From positions 3,038,001 through 3,102,000 of the forward strand of contig NZ_CP094467.1 of assembly GCF_023347235.1 (NCBI RefSeq): DNA of 64,000 nt, in the 5' to 3' direction. A program made the translations under genes and the position numbers. Of this stretch, positions 23,340-31,715 are shown one piece after another. Source of the stretch: Faecalibacterium sp. I4-1-79. GTDB taxonomy: Bacteria > Bacillota > Clostridia > Oscillospirales > Ruminococcaceae. The notes under the pieces are model-generated. The model made no database searches and had not been told where the DNA came from. It saw only the letters and a program-made list of their open reading frames with translations. How positions within the stretch are numbered: position 1 is the stretch's first letter; every line of letters starts with the position of its first letter.

Positions 23340-25295
23340 ATGGCTGCAAAAACGCCTGCCCAGTGGAAAACACTGTTTGAAAACGTACCCTTCCACCGCG
23401 AAAACTACTATACCGGCCCCCTTGGGCCGGATTACACCCCCGGCGGCACCTGTCTGCGGCTGTGGGCACCCACCGCCGAAGCGGTCACCGTGACCTTATA
23501 CCACAAGGGAGACGGCGGCGCCGTGCTGGGCACAAAGCCCCTTGTGCGCGGGGCGCAGGGGGTGTGGAGCGTCTGGCTGCCCGGGGAGCAGCACGGCCAC
23601 TACTACACCTTTGCCGTCACCGTGGACGGCGTCACCCGCGAGACCGGCGACCCCTACGCCCGGGCGGCGGGAGTGAACGGTGTCCGCAGCATGATCGTGG
23701 ACCTTGCCCGCACCGCGCCCTCCGGGTGGGAGCGGGATGTGCGCCCCACTATCCCCCCGGCACAGCGCACCGTGTGGGAGGTGAGCGTGCGGGACTTCTC
23801 GCAGGATGCCGCCAGCGGGGTGCGCCCGGCATGGCGGGGCAAATATATGGCCTTTACCCAGCAGGGCACCACTCTGCACGGCGACGGCATCCACCCCACC
23901 TGCCTGAACTACCTCAAGCGGTTGGGGGTAAAATATGTCCAGCTGATGCCCATTTTTGATTTTGGCAGCGTGGACGAAGCAAAACCCTTGCTGCGGCAGT
24001 ATAACTGGGGCTATGACCCCACCAACTTCAACGTGCCGGAGGGCAGCTACTCCACCGACCCCACCCGGGGCGAGGTGCGCATCCGGGAGTGCCGGGAGAT
24101 GATCGCCGCCCTCCACGCGGCGGGCATCGGGGTGGTGATGGACGTGGTGTATAACCACACCTACCGCACCGAGAACCCCTTCAACAGCACTGTGCCCTAT
24201 TACTTTTTCCGGCAAAACCCGGACGGCAGCTTTTCCAACGGCAGCGGCTGCGGCAACGAGTTTGCCAGCGAGCGCCCCATGGCGCGGCGCTACCTCATCG
24301 ACTCCATCCTCTACTGGGCAAAGGAGTACCACATCGACGGCTTCCGCTTCGACCTGATGGGCTTGTACGATGCCGAGAGCATCAACGCGGTGCGCGCCGC
24401 ACTGGATGCCTTGCCCGGCGGGCGGGACATCCTGCTGTACGGCGAGCCGTGGCAGGGCGGTGCCAGCCAGCTGCACCGGTACGAGGCCAACAAGGCCAAC
24501 CTTGCCATGCTCAACGAGCGGGTGGGCATCTTCTGCGATGACACCCGGGACGCCATCAAGGGCGGCTGCTTCGATGCCCGGGAGCCGGGCTATGTGGAGG
24601 GCAAGCCCGGCAGCTTCTGGGATATCGGCGCAGCGGTGGCGGCATGGTGCCGCAGCGACCGTCTGCCGCCCCACGCGCCCAGCCAGATCGTGAGCTATGT
24701 TTCCGCCCACGACAACTTTACCCTGTGGGACAAGCTGCTCTGCGTCCGGTACGAAAAGCCGGAGTTCACCGCCCGGGACACCGTGGCGCTGGCACAGAAC
24801 CGGCTGGCGGCGGGCATCTACCTGACCAGCTTCGGCCTGCCCTTCATGCAGGCAGGCGAGGAGTTCGCCCGCACCAAAAAGGGTGTGAGCAACAGCTACC
24901 GCTCCTCCCCCGCCCTGAACCGTCTGGACTGGAACCGTGCTGAGCAGTACCACGCCCTCGTGGACTACTACCGGGGGCTTCTGGCGCTGCGGGCAGCCTT
25001 TCCCCGGCTGGGCAGCACCGACCGTCACGCCCCGGAGGCTTTGCAGTTCTTTGCGCTGGAACAGCCGCTGGTGGGCTGGACGCTGCCCGCCGTCTGGGGA
25101 GACGGCGCGGCATGGAGCGCTTTGTGCGTCTTTTATAACCCCACCGAAACCGCCTGCACCGTTTCCCTGCCCGGCGGGCAGTGGAAACTGCTGAGCGACG
25201 GCACCTCTTCCAGCCTGTGGCGCGGCCAAAGCCGCATTTTTACCGGCAATGCCCCCCTTGCGCCGTATAGCGCAACTATTTTTGGTGCGGTATAA
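23340..25295 (+). CDS. Type I pullulanase / alpha-glucan debranching enzyme (GH13)
   Basis: A 651-residue glycoside hydrolase of family 13. A CBM48-like N-terminal domain (about 15-120, LRLWAPTAEAVTV) is followed by the barrel. The type I pullulanase signature YNWGYDP lies near residue 222. The catalytic residues are Asp in DGFRFDLMG, Glu in LYGEPW, and Asp in SAHDNFTLWD. It cleaves alpha-1,6 branches of glycogen, pullulan or limit dextrins. No signal peptide is visible, so it is intracellular, acting on imported or stored glucan, and would complement malQ at 42090. ATG 23340 is preferred because the AAGGA at 23323 is too close to the alternative ATG 23328. Confidence 0.92.
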   Translation: MAAKTPAQWKTLFENVPFHRENYYTGPLGPDYTPGGTCLRLWAPTAEAVTVTLYHKGDGGAVLGTKPLVRGAQGVWSVWLPGEQHGHYYTFAVTVDGVTRETGDPYARAAGVNGVRSMIVDLARTAPSGWERDVRPTIPPAQRTVWEVSVRDFSQDAASGVRPAWRGKYMAFTQQGTTLHGDGIHPTCLNYLKRLGVKYVQLMPIFDFGSVDEAKPLLRQYNWGYDPTNFNVPEGSYSTDPTRGEVRIRECREMIAALHAAGIGVVMDVVYNHTYRTENPFNSTVPYYFFRQNPDGSFSNGSGCGNEFASERPMARRYLIDSILYWAKEYHIDGFRFDLMGLYDAESINAVRAALDALPGGRDILLYGEPWQGGASQLHRYEANKANLAMLNERVGIFCDDTRDAIKGGCFDAREPGYVEGKPGSFWDIGAAVAAWCRSDRLPPHAPSQIVSYVSAHDNFTLWDKLLCVRYEKPEFTARDTVALAQNRLAAGIYLTSFGLPFMQAGEEFARTKKGVSNSYRSSPALNRLDWNRAEQYHALVDYYRGLLALRAAFPRLGSTDRHAPEALQFFALEQPLVGWTLPAVWGDGAAWSALCVFYNPTETACTVSLPGGQWKLLSDGTSSSLWRGQSRIFTGNAPLAPYSATIFGAV

Positions 25296-25303
25296 ATAAA
25301 GAG

Positions 25304-25512
25304 CCCTCTCAGGCGCTCCCGCGCCAGCTCCCCCGAAGGGGGAGCCAAGCCGTAAAGTTCATCACTAAAGCATGAGGTGCCACGAGAAAGCTTCCGGCAG
25401 TGCTCTTGCCTCTCCCTTTGAGGAAAGACTTCCCCCGCTCCGGGGGAAGATGTCGCGCAGCGACAAAAGGGGGAGTGTGGCTGCGAACGTAGTGAGCAGA
25501 CGGAGAGGGCGA
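25304..25512. repeat. Dispersed palindromic repeat, copy B (core inverted)
   Basis: The arms match copies A and D (GCCCTCTC left, CTCTCCCTTTGAGGAAAGAC and GAGAGGGC right). The core, from CAAGCCGTAAAG to GGCAGTGCTCTTG, is the reverse complement of the core in A and D. No gene. Confidence 0.8.
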
Positions 25513-25540
25513 AACCGCTTCCCGAGGGTATCCCCACAAC

Positions 25541-25580
25541 AAAAAAGGCTGCTGCACATTCCGTGCAACAGCCTTTTTAC
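25541..25580. terminator. Bidirectional terminator
   Basis: GGCTGCTGCAC/GTGCAACAGCC with AAAAAA on the left and TTTTT on the right, between the convergent pullulanase and htrA genes. Confidence 0.8.
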
Positions 25581-25585
25581 TATTT

Positions 25586-26968
25586 TCAGTTATTCTCTGC
25601 GCCCTTTTCGCCAAGGGTGACGTTAACGGTCTGCATCTGGCCGCCGCGCGCGACGGTGATCTCGATGGTGTCACCGGCCTTGTGGTCCTGCATCAGGGTG
25701 CCAAGGTCGCTCTGGGTGGCCACCTCGCTGCCGTCTACGCTCACGATGCGGTCACCGGCCTGCAAGCCCGCCTTGTCGGCGGGGCCGCCCTTGACCACTT
25801 CCACGATGTAGACACCGTAGGCGTTCACGCCCAGCTGGGCGGCGGTCTGGGCGTCGGTCACGGCATAGTAGCTGATGCCCAGATAGGGACGCCCGGTCAC
25901 ATAGCCGTTTTCCAGCAGCTCCTGCGCCACCTTGACGGCGTCATTCACCGGGATGGCAAAGCCCAGACCCTCGGCATCGCTGTCGGAGGACTTTGCATTG
26001 ACGATGCCCACCAGCTCGCCGTTCATGTTGAACAGGCCGCCGCCGGAGTTGCCGGGGCTGACGGAGGCATCCATCTGGATCAGGGACATGGTGTTGACAG
26101 AGCTGGAACCCTGAATGCTGACGCTGCGGTTCAGGGCGCTGACGATGCCGCTGGTCACGGTGCCGCCCAGCTCACCCAGCGGGTTGCCCACGGCCATGAC
26201 GCTTTCGCCCACCTTCAGGTTGTCGCTGTTGCCCACGGTGGCAGGGGTCAGGCCGGTAGCATCGACCTTCACCACGGCGATATCACTGGTGGTATCCTCG
26301 CCCACCAGCGTAGCGGGGTAATCCTTGTCGCCGATGCTCACGGTGATGTTGGATGCACCGCTCACCACATGGGCGCAGGTGAGGATATAGCCGTCCGAGC
26401 TGATGATGACGCCGCTGCCGGCGCCGCTCTCCACCTGACTCTGGCCGTACCACGACCACTGGGAGTAGACCACCTGCTCGGTGGTGATGACCACCACGCT
26501 GGGGCTGACCATCTCAGCCACCTGTGCGGTGCTCAGGCCGGTGCCGCTGGTGGCGCTGATGGAATTGCCGGTGCTGTCGGTGCTGCTGTCAGAGCTGGCC
26601 GGACGCTCCACCTGCTGGATGACCACCTTGCTGCCGCCGCCGTATTTGGCACCCACAAAGCCGCCCGCAAAGCCCATGGCTGCTGCCAGCACCAGCGCCA
26701 CGGCGCTGCGTGCCAGCTTTTTGCCATTGAACTTCTTCTTGCGGCGGGGCTTTTCCGGCTGCGCCGGGGCGCTGTGCTGCGGCTGCTCCGGCGGGGTGGG
26801 CGGCACGCTGCCGCCGTCTGCCGGGGCGGTATCGGCCGGGCGCGCAGGCTGCGCTTCCGGCTCGTTGTACTGGTTTGCCGTGTTCATGCCGCTGCTGCCC
26901 ACGTTGGGGTAGCCGGTCTCGTTATTGGAAGCGGAATAATCGTATTCCCACTTGTTCTCGTTTTCCAT
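25586..26968 (-). CDS. HtrA/DegP-family membrane-anchored serine protease
   Basis: A 460-residue HtrA. A disordered Gln/Pro-rich cytoplasmic N-terminus (1-75) and basic RRKKKFNGKK precede a single membrane helix (about 85-105), then a trypsin-like domain with His in LTCAHVVSG, Asp in TTSDIAVVKV and Ser in GNSGGGLFN. A C-terminal PDZ domain (about 355-450) has GLQAGDRIVSVDG. The enzyme degrades misfolded envelope proteins outside the membrane. The start is ATG 26968 with GGAAGGAT 8 bases upstream; a TTG seven codons earlier overlaps that ribosome site. It is divergent from the GNAT-methyltransferase gene. Confidence 0.93.
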   Translation of the reverse strand: MENENKWEYDYSASNNETGYPNVGSSGMNTANQYNEPEAQPARPADTAPADGGSVPPTPPEQPQHSAPAQPEKPRRKKKFNGKKLARSAVALVLAAAMGFAGGFVGAKYGGGSKVVIQQVERPASSDSSTDSTGNSISATSGTGLSTAQVAEMVSPSVVVITTEQVVYSQWSWYGQSQVESGAGSGVIISSDGYILTCAHVVSGASNITVSIGDKDYPATLVGEDTTSDIAVVKVDATGLTPATVGNSDNLKVGESVMAVGNPLGELGGTVTSGIVSALNRSVSIQGSSSVNTMSLIQMDASVSPGNSGGGLFNMNGELVGIVNAKSSDSDAEGLGFAIPVNDAVKVAQELLENGYVTGRPYLGISYYAVTDAQTAAQLGVNAYGVYIVEVVKGGPADKAGLQAGDRIVSVDGSEVATQSDLGTLMQDHKAGDTIEITVARGGQMQTVNVTLGEKGAENN

Positions 26969-27106
26969 GTTACTACATCCTTCCCTCAAAGGCCGGTCCG
27001 CAGGGACATCTGTTCCTTTGAACTGTCCCTATTGTAACTGTCAAATGTGAAAATCAATCGCTTGCGCCGTGAAGAATATGTGAAATGCGGTCCTGTTTTT
27101 CTGCCC

Positions 27107-27135
27107 TTGACAGCCGCGCCGCCGCTTGCTATTGT
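27107..27135 (+). promoter_or_regulatory. Promoter of the GNAT-methyltransferase gene
   Basis: Perfect TTGACA, 17 bases, TATTGT, 38 bases before the ATG at 27173. Confidence 0.7.
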
Positions 27136-27172
27136 AAGGGAAGAACATTTGCCCGTCAAGGAGGAGCTTTTT

Positions 27173-28039
27173 ATGGAACTGCGCCGCACCGAACAGGGGT
27201 TTGCCCTGTATAAAGAAAAGGACTGCATCGGAGAGTGCACCCTCTCCCCCGCCCCCAAGGGCGCACAGCTTACCGCCCTGTGCATCCTGCCCCGGTGGCG
27301 GCGCAAGGGCTACGGCTCCTACCTGTTAAAAGAAGTATTGCGCAGCTTTGGCGGCTATGACCGGGAAGCCGCCACCGTGTTTACCGCCCCGCTGCCGGAA
27401 AATGCCGCCGAGCTTGCCTTCTGGGGCAAATTCGGCTTTGCCGCCGAGGGCGGGCAGCTGGTGCGCCGCCGCACCCCGGACTTAACAGCGGTAAAGTTCG
27501 TGCAGGACTTTTTAGCCGCCCGGCTGGTGCACCCGCAGCTGTGCGTAGACGCCACCTGCGGCAACGGCGGCGACACCGCCTTTCTGTGCAATCTGACCGC
27601 CCCCGCCGGGCGGGTGCTGGCTTTTGACGTGCAGCCCGAAGCCATCCGCTCCACCCGCACCCGGCTGGAACAGGCAAATGTGCCCGCCGAGCGGTACAGC
27701 CTTATCTGCGGCAGCCACGCCGACTTATTACAGTATGTGCAGCCCGGCACTGCTGATGCAGTCATGTTCAACTTTGGCTGGCTGCCGGGGGCGGACCATG
27801 CGGTATTCTCCACCGCGCAGAGCAGCATCCCCGCCTTGCAGGCGGCGCTGCAGGCGGTGCGCCCCGGCGGCATCGTGAGCGCCATCCTGTACAGCGGGGC
27901 GGTCATCGGCTCGGACGAAAAACAGGCGGTGCTGCGTTTTCTGCGGGCACTTCCACTGAAAAGTTTCACCGTTCTGGTGTGTGATTTTGCCAATTGGGCC
28001 GAAACTGCCCCTCTGCCCTGCCTGATCCTGAAAAAATAA
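27173..28039 (+). CDS. GNAT acetyltransferase fused to MnmM/YtqB-like methyltransferase
   Basis: A 288-residue two-domain protein. Residues 1-100 are a compact GNAT fold with the acetyl-CoA loop RRKGYGSYLL at 43-52. Residues 105-288 are a class I methyltransferase of the YtqB/rRNA_methylase family: VDATCGNGGDTAFL (motif I, 125-138), FDVQPEAI, and the family-specific FNFGWLPGADH at 199-209. Bacillus and Staphylococcus YtqB was identified as MnmM, which methylates nm5s2U34 of tRNA. The same activity is likely but not proven here. The added GNAT domain is unusual. AAGGAGG precedes ATG 27173; upstream in-frame codons cover the promoter and are not coding. Confidence 0.82.
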   Translation: MELRRTEQGFALYKEKDCIGECTLSPAPKGAQLTALCILPRWRRKGYGSYLLKEVLRSFGGYDREAATVFTAPLPENAAELAFWGKFGFAAEGGQLVRRRTPDLTAVKFVQDFLAARLVHPQLCVDATCGNGGDTAFLCNLTAPAGRVLAFDVQPEAIRSTRTRLEQANVPAERYSLICGSHADLLQYVQPGTADAVMFNFGWLPGADHAVFSTAQSSIPALQAALQAVRPGGIVSAILYSGAVIGSDEKQAVLRFLRALPLKSFTVLVCDFANWAETAPLPCLILKK

Positions 28040-28048
28040 CGAAAACAC

Positions 28049-28077
28049 TTGCATTATCACGCGTTTTCGTATAGAAT
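28049..28077 (+). promoter_or_regulatory. Promoter of prfC
   Basis: TTGCAT, 17 bases, TAGAAT. The predicted start is near 28084, so the leader to prfC is about 160 bases. Confidence 0.6.
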
Positions 28078-28102
28078 AGGGTGCGTATGTGTAAAAAGCA
28101 AG

Positions 28103-28145
28103 AACCCTCTCAGTCACGGCTGACATCAGGCCGGAGAGGGTTTTC
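28103..28145 (+). terminator. Terminator-like hairpin in the prfC leader
   Basis: AACCCTCTC pairs with GAGAGGGTT and inside it CGGC with GCCG, with a 5-base bulge, then TTTTCTC. It lies after the prfC promoter, so besides ending the upstream gene it could act as an attenuator. Confidence 0.6.
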
Positions 28146-28242
28146 TCAGAAAGCAGGATGGAGGTTCCCATGTAAGACACCATCTGTCTGCCATTTATTC
28201 TCTGCCTTGCATAGGCAATTTTTATAGGAGAAACTACGATCT

Positions 28243-29847
28243 ATGACAAATCGTGAAGAGATCGAACGCCGCAGGACGTTCGCCATCATCAGCCACCCCG
28301 ACGCAGGTAAGACCACCCTTACCGAAAAGCTGCTGCTGTACGGTGGAGCCATCAATCAGGCTGGCTCCGTCAAGGGCAAGCAGAGCGCCAAGCACGCCGT
28401 GTCCGACTGGATGGACATTGAAAAGCAGCGTGGTATCTCGGTCACCTCTTCGGTGCTGCAGTTCAACTACGCCGGTAAGTGCGTGAACATTCTGGACACC
28501 CCCGGCCATCAGGACTTCTCGGAGGATACCTACCGCACCCTGATGGCGGCAGACTCTGCCGTCATGGTCATCGACGCCGCAAAGGGCGTTGAGGCGCAGA
28601 CCATCAAGCTGTTCAAGGTGTGCACCCTGCGCCATATCCCCATTTTTACCTTCATCAACAAGATGGACCGCGAAGCCCGCGACCCCTTTGAGCTGATGGA
28701 GAACATCGAGGAAATTCTGGGCATCAAGACCTACCCCATGAACTGGCCCATCGGCTGCGGCAAGGAGTTCAAGGGCGTGTTCGACCGCAACGCACGAAAG
28801 GTGCTGGCTTTTTCCAGCGATGGCCGCGCCAACGGCGTGAAGAAGGTCAGCGAGACCGAGGCCGAGCTGGGCGACCCCGCACTGGACGAGCTGCTGACCC
28901 CCTACCTGCACCAGCAGCTGGTGGACGAGATCGAGCTGCTGGACGGCGCTGCCGAGGAGTTTGATCTGGACAAGGTGCTGCGCGGCGAGCTGAGCCCCGT
29001 GTTCTTCGGCTCTGCATTGACCAACTTCGGCGTGGAGCCCTTCCTTGAAAACTTCCTGCGGCTCACCTCCGCCCCGCTGGCCCGCGTGGACAGCCTGACC
29101 GGCGAGCCGGTGGACCCCTGCCGGGACGAGTTCTCCGCTTTCATCTTTAAAATTCAGGCCAACATGAACAAGGCCCACCGCGACCGTATTGCCTTTATGC
29201 GCATCTGCTCCGGCAAGTTCGAGCGCGGCATGGAAGCCTACCATGTGCAGGAGGGCAAGAACATCAAGCTTGCCACCGGCACCCAGCTGATGGCGCAGGA
29301 CCGCGCCATCGTGGACGAGGCCTACGCCGGCGACATCATCGGCCTGTTCGACCCGGGCATCTTCTCCATCGGCGACACCCTGTGCACCGGCAAAAAGAAG
29401 GTCCAGTTCGCGGGCATCCCCACCTTCTCCCCGGAGCACTTTGCCCGCATTGAGCAGAAGGACACCATGAAGCGCAAGCAGTTCGTGAAGGGTATGGAGC
29501 AGATCGCGCAGGAAGGCGCCATCCAGATCTTCCGCGAAGTGGGCGGCGGCATGGAAGAAGTGGTGGTCGGCGTGGTCGGCGTATTGCAGCTGGAAGTGCT
29601 GGAGTACCGCCTGAACACCGAATACAACGTGGAGATCCGCATGCAGCAGCTGCCCTTTGAGCAGCTGCGCTGGGTGCAGAACGACCCCGACACCTACAAC
29701 CTGCGGGATCTGGACCTGACCAGCGACACCAAGGCTGTGGAGGACATGAAGGGCAACCGTCTGCTGCTGTTCACCTCCGACTGGGCGGTGCGCTGGGCGG
29801 AGACTCACAACGAGAGCTTGCAACTGAGCGAGTTCGGCAACATCTGA
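28243..29847 (+). CDS. prfC: Peptide chain release factor 3
   Basis: A 534-residue translational GTPase that recycles RF1/RF2 after termination. G1 is SHPDAGKTTLTEKLL, G3 is DTPGHQDFSED and G4 is NKMDREARDP. The RF3-specific switch text EKQRGISVTSSVLQF separates it from EF-G, and the C-terminal domain III (FREVGGGMEEVVVGVVGVL) is present. Length is normal. A leader with a terminator-like hairpin precedes it. It stands alone. Confidence 0.97.
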   Translation: MTNREEIERRRTFAIISHPDAGKTTLTEKLLLYGGAINQAGSVKGKQSAKHAVSDWMDIEKQRGISVTSSVLQFNYAGKCVNILDTPGHQDFSEDTYRTLMAADSAVMVIDAAKGVEAQTIKLFKVCTLRHIPIFTFINKMDREARDPFELMENIEEILGIKTYPMNWPIGCGKEFKGVFDRNARKVLAFSSDGRANGVKKVSETEAELGDPALDELLTPYLHQQLVDEIELLDGAAEEFDLDKVLRGELSPVFFGSALTNFGVEPFLENFLRLTSAPLARVDSLTGEPVDPCRDEFSAFIFKIQANMNKAHRDRIAFMRICSGKFERGMEAYHVQEGKNIKLATGTQLMAQDRAIVDEAYAGDIIGLFDPGIFSIGDTLCTGKKKVQFAGIPTFSPEHFARIEQKDTMKRKQFVKGMEQIAQEGAIQIFREVGGGMEEVVVGVVGVLQLEVLEYRLNTEYNVEIRMQQLPFEQLRWVQNDPDTYNLRDLDLTSDTKAVEDMKGNRLLLFTSDWAVRWAETHNESLQLSEFGNI

Positions 29848-29856
29848 TAAAAGAGC

Positions 29857-29891
29857 GCTGCGGAGTGCACCTGCGCTTCGCAGCCTTTTTT
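29857..29891 (+). terminator. Terminator of prfC
   Basis: GCTGCG/CGCAGC with inner pairs, then CTTTTTTATA. Confidence 0.7.
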
Positions 29892-29982
29892 ATATAGCAA
29901 CCAAAAATACAACATAGAATGCCAGACATTGGAATGAGGGTTCCCATTGCGGGGAACACTGCTGGCATGGAGGGTAAAGTAT

Positions 29983-30966
29983 ATGCAGAATATCAACATT
30001 GGCAAAAGCGGCATCGCTGTGCCGTTTCTGGGCATGGGTACATGGGCCATCGGCGGCGGTGCATGGTGGGGCGATAACGACGATGCACTGTCCGTAAAGG
30101 CCATCCAGACTGCCGTGGAGCAGGGCATCCAGTGGATCGACACTGCACCCATCTACGGGCTGTACCACAGCGAGGAAGTGGTGGGCGAGGCCATGAAGCA
30201 CATCGACCGCGACAAGGTGGTGCTTTCCACCAAATGCGGCCTGGAGTGGCGGCACGAGTCTCCCATCCTGCACAAGGTAGTGGACGGCGTACAGGTGTAC
30301 CGCGACCTTTCCGCCAAGAGCATCATCGAGGACGTGGAGGACAGCCTGCGCCGTCTGCACACCGACCATCTGGACGTGCTGTACACCCACTGGCAGAGCC
30401 CGGATTTTGGCGTGTATCCGCTGGAAGAGACCATGGAAGCCATGATGAAGCTGAAGGAGCAGGGCAAGATCCGCGCCATCGGTGCTTCCAACGTCACCTC
30501 CGACATTATCCGGGGCTACTGCAAGTACGGCCAGCTGGACGTCATTCAGGAAAAATACAGCCTGCTGACCCGCCGCGTTGAAAAGCAGCTGCTTCCCACC
30601 TGCAAGGAGCTGGGCGTCTCGGTGCAGGCCTACTCCCCGCTGGAGCAGGGTCTTCTGACCGGCAAGGTGACCATGGACACCACCTACCCGGAGGGCAGCA
30701 CCCGCAACTCGAACCCCTGCTTCCAGCCCACCCGCCGGGCACAGGCGCTGGAACTGCTGGCAAAGTGGGGCGACCTGACCGAGAAGTACGACTGCACCAT
30801 GGCGCAGCTGGTCATCGCCATGACCGCCCGCATGATCCCGGGGCTGCACGTTCTGTGCGGTGCCCGCAAGCCGGAGCAGGTACTGGACAACGCCGGTGCG
30901 CTGCACATCAAGCTGGACGGTGCCGACGCCGTCCGCATGAAGTGGGACGTGGACGCGATCTCCTGA
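29983..30966 (+). CDS. Aldo/keto reductase
   Basis: A 327-residue NAD(P)H-dependent aldo/keto reductase with the (beta/alpha)8 signatures GMGTWAIGGG, DTAPIYGLYHSEE with catalytic Asp and Tyr, the Lys in LSTKCG, and His in YTHWQS. The cofactor end shows IGASNVT and AYSPLEQGLLTG. It reduces aldehydes or sugars in the cytoplasm; the substrate is unassigned. It is closest in feel to the YajO/GSP69-type general stress group. ATG 29983 follows GGAGGG at 9 bases. Single gene with a perfect terminator. Confidence 0.9.
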   Translation: MQNINIGKSGIAVPFLGMGTWAIGGGAWWGDNDDALSVKAIQTAVEQGIQWIDTAPIYGLYHSEEVVGEAMKHIDRDKVVLSTKCGLEWRHESPILHKVVDGVQVYRDLSAKSIIEDVEDSLRRLHTDHLDVLYTHWQSPDFGVYPLEETMEAMMKLKEQGKIRAIGASNVTSDIIRGYCKYGQLDVIQEKYSLLTRRVEKQLLPTCKELGVSVQAYSPLEQGLLTGKVTMDTTYPEGSTRNSNPCFQPTRRAQALELLAKWGDLTEKYDCTMAQLVIAMTARMIPGLHVLCGARKPEQVLDNAGALHIKLDGADAVRMKWDVDAIS

Positions 30967-30976
30967 GCATAAGCAG

Positions 30977-31018
30977 AACAACACCGGAGCATCTTCAGAC
31001 GCTCCGGTGTTGTTTTTT
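30977..31018. terminator. Terminator between convergent genes
   Basis: AACAACACCGGAGC/GCTCCGGTGTTGTT with a 10-base loop, then TTTTAT, between aldo/keto reductase and the Crp/Fnr gene. Confidence 0.85.
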
Positions 31019-31023
31019 ATCTC

Positions 31024-31710
31024 TTATTCTCCCCTTGCCAGCGCTTGCAGCTTTTTCTTATCCAGCACCTGCACCCCGCCGCGGTACAGCCGCACCCAGC
31101 CCTCCTGCGCAAAGTATTTGAGCATCCGGCTCACCACCTCGCGGGCAGAGCCCATGTACTTTGCCATCTGGTCGTGGGTCATGCGGAGGTCCGCGCCGCC
31201 GGTCTTGGCAAGCTCGTCGGTCAGAAAAATGGCCAGCCGCCGGTCGGCGCTCATGAACAAAATTTGCTGCATCGTCCACATGGTATCGGAAAAGCGCTCT
31301 GCCGTCATCTGGTAGGCGTAGCAGCGCACATAGACGTTTTCCTGCATCAGCTGCCGGAAGATGCCCGCGCTGATGCACAGCGCCTCGGTATCCTCCTCCG
31401 CGTCGATGTAGAGGTCGATGTTCACCGCGTCCATCACGCAGGAGGCGGACAGGATGCACACCTCCCCGCCGAACAGGCGGTACAGTGTCACGTCCCTGCC
31501 GTCCTCGGACAGCAGATAGCTGCGCAGCTGCCCGCTGCGCAGCAAAAGGATGCCCACGCAGCTTTCCAGCGGGCTGTGCACCCGGGCGCCCTTGGCGTAG
31601 TGCACCGGGCGGGTAAAGCGGCACAGCCGCTCCTGCTCTGCCGGGGTCAGCTGCTCCCAGAACGGAAACGCGCAGGCAAGGCACCTGGCGTGCGGAGATG
31701 TTTCAGCCAT
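31024..31710 (-). CDS. Crp/Fnr-family transcriptional regulator
   Basis: A 228-residue regulator. The N-terminal CLACAF pair precedes a cyclic-nucleotide-type beta-roll (about 35-125), the dimer helix follows (VYVRCYAYQMTAERFSDT), and the C-terminal winged helix has MTHDQMAKYMGSAREVVSRM as recognition helix. Only two N-terminal cysteines are close together, so a full Fnr iron-sulphur site is not supported. The start ATG 31710 has AAGGGG upstream; a GTG at 31719 overlaps the previous stop. It is cotranscribed with the thioredoxin-reductase-like gene, suggesting redox-linked control. Confidence 0.88.
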   Translation of the reverse strand: MAETSPHARCLACAFPFWEQLTPAEQERLCRFTRPVHYAKGARVHSPLESCVGILLLRSGQLRSYLLSEDGRDVTLYRLFGGEVCILSASCVMDAVNIDLYIDAEEDTEALCISAGIFRQLMQENVYVRCYAYQMTAERFSDTMWTMQQILFMSADRRLAIFLTDELAKTGGADLRMTHDQMAKYMGSAREVVSRMLKYFAQEGWVRLYRGGVQVLDKKKLQALARGE

Positions 31711-31715
31711 ACGGC

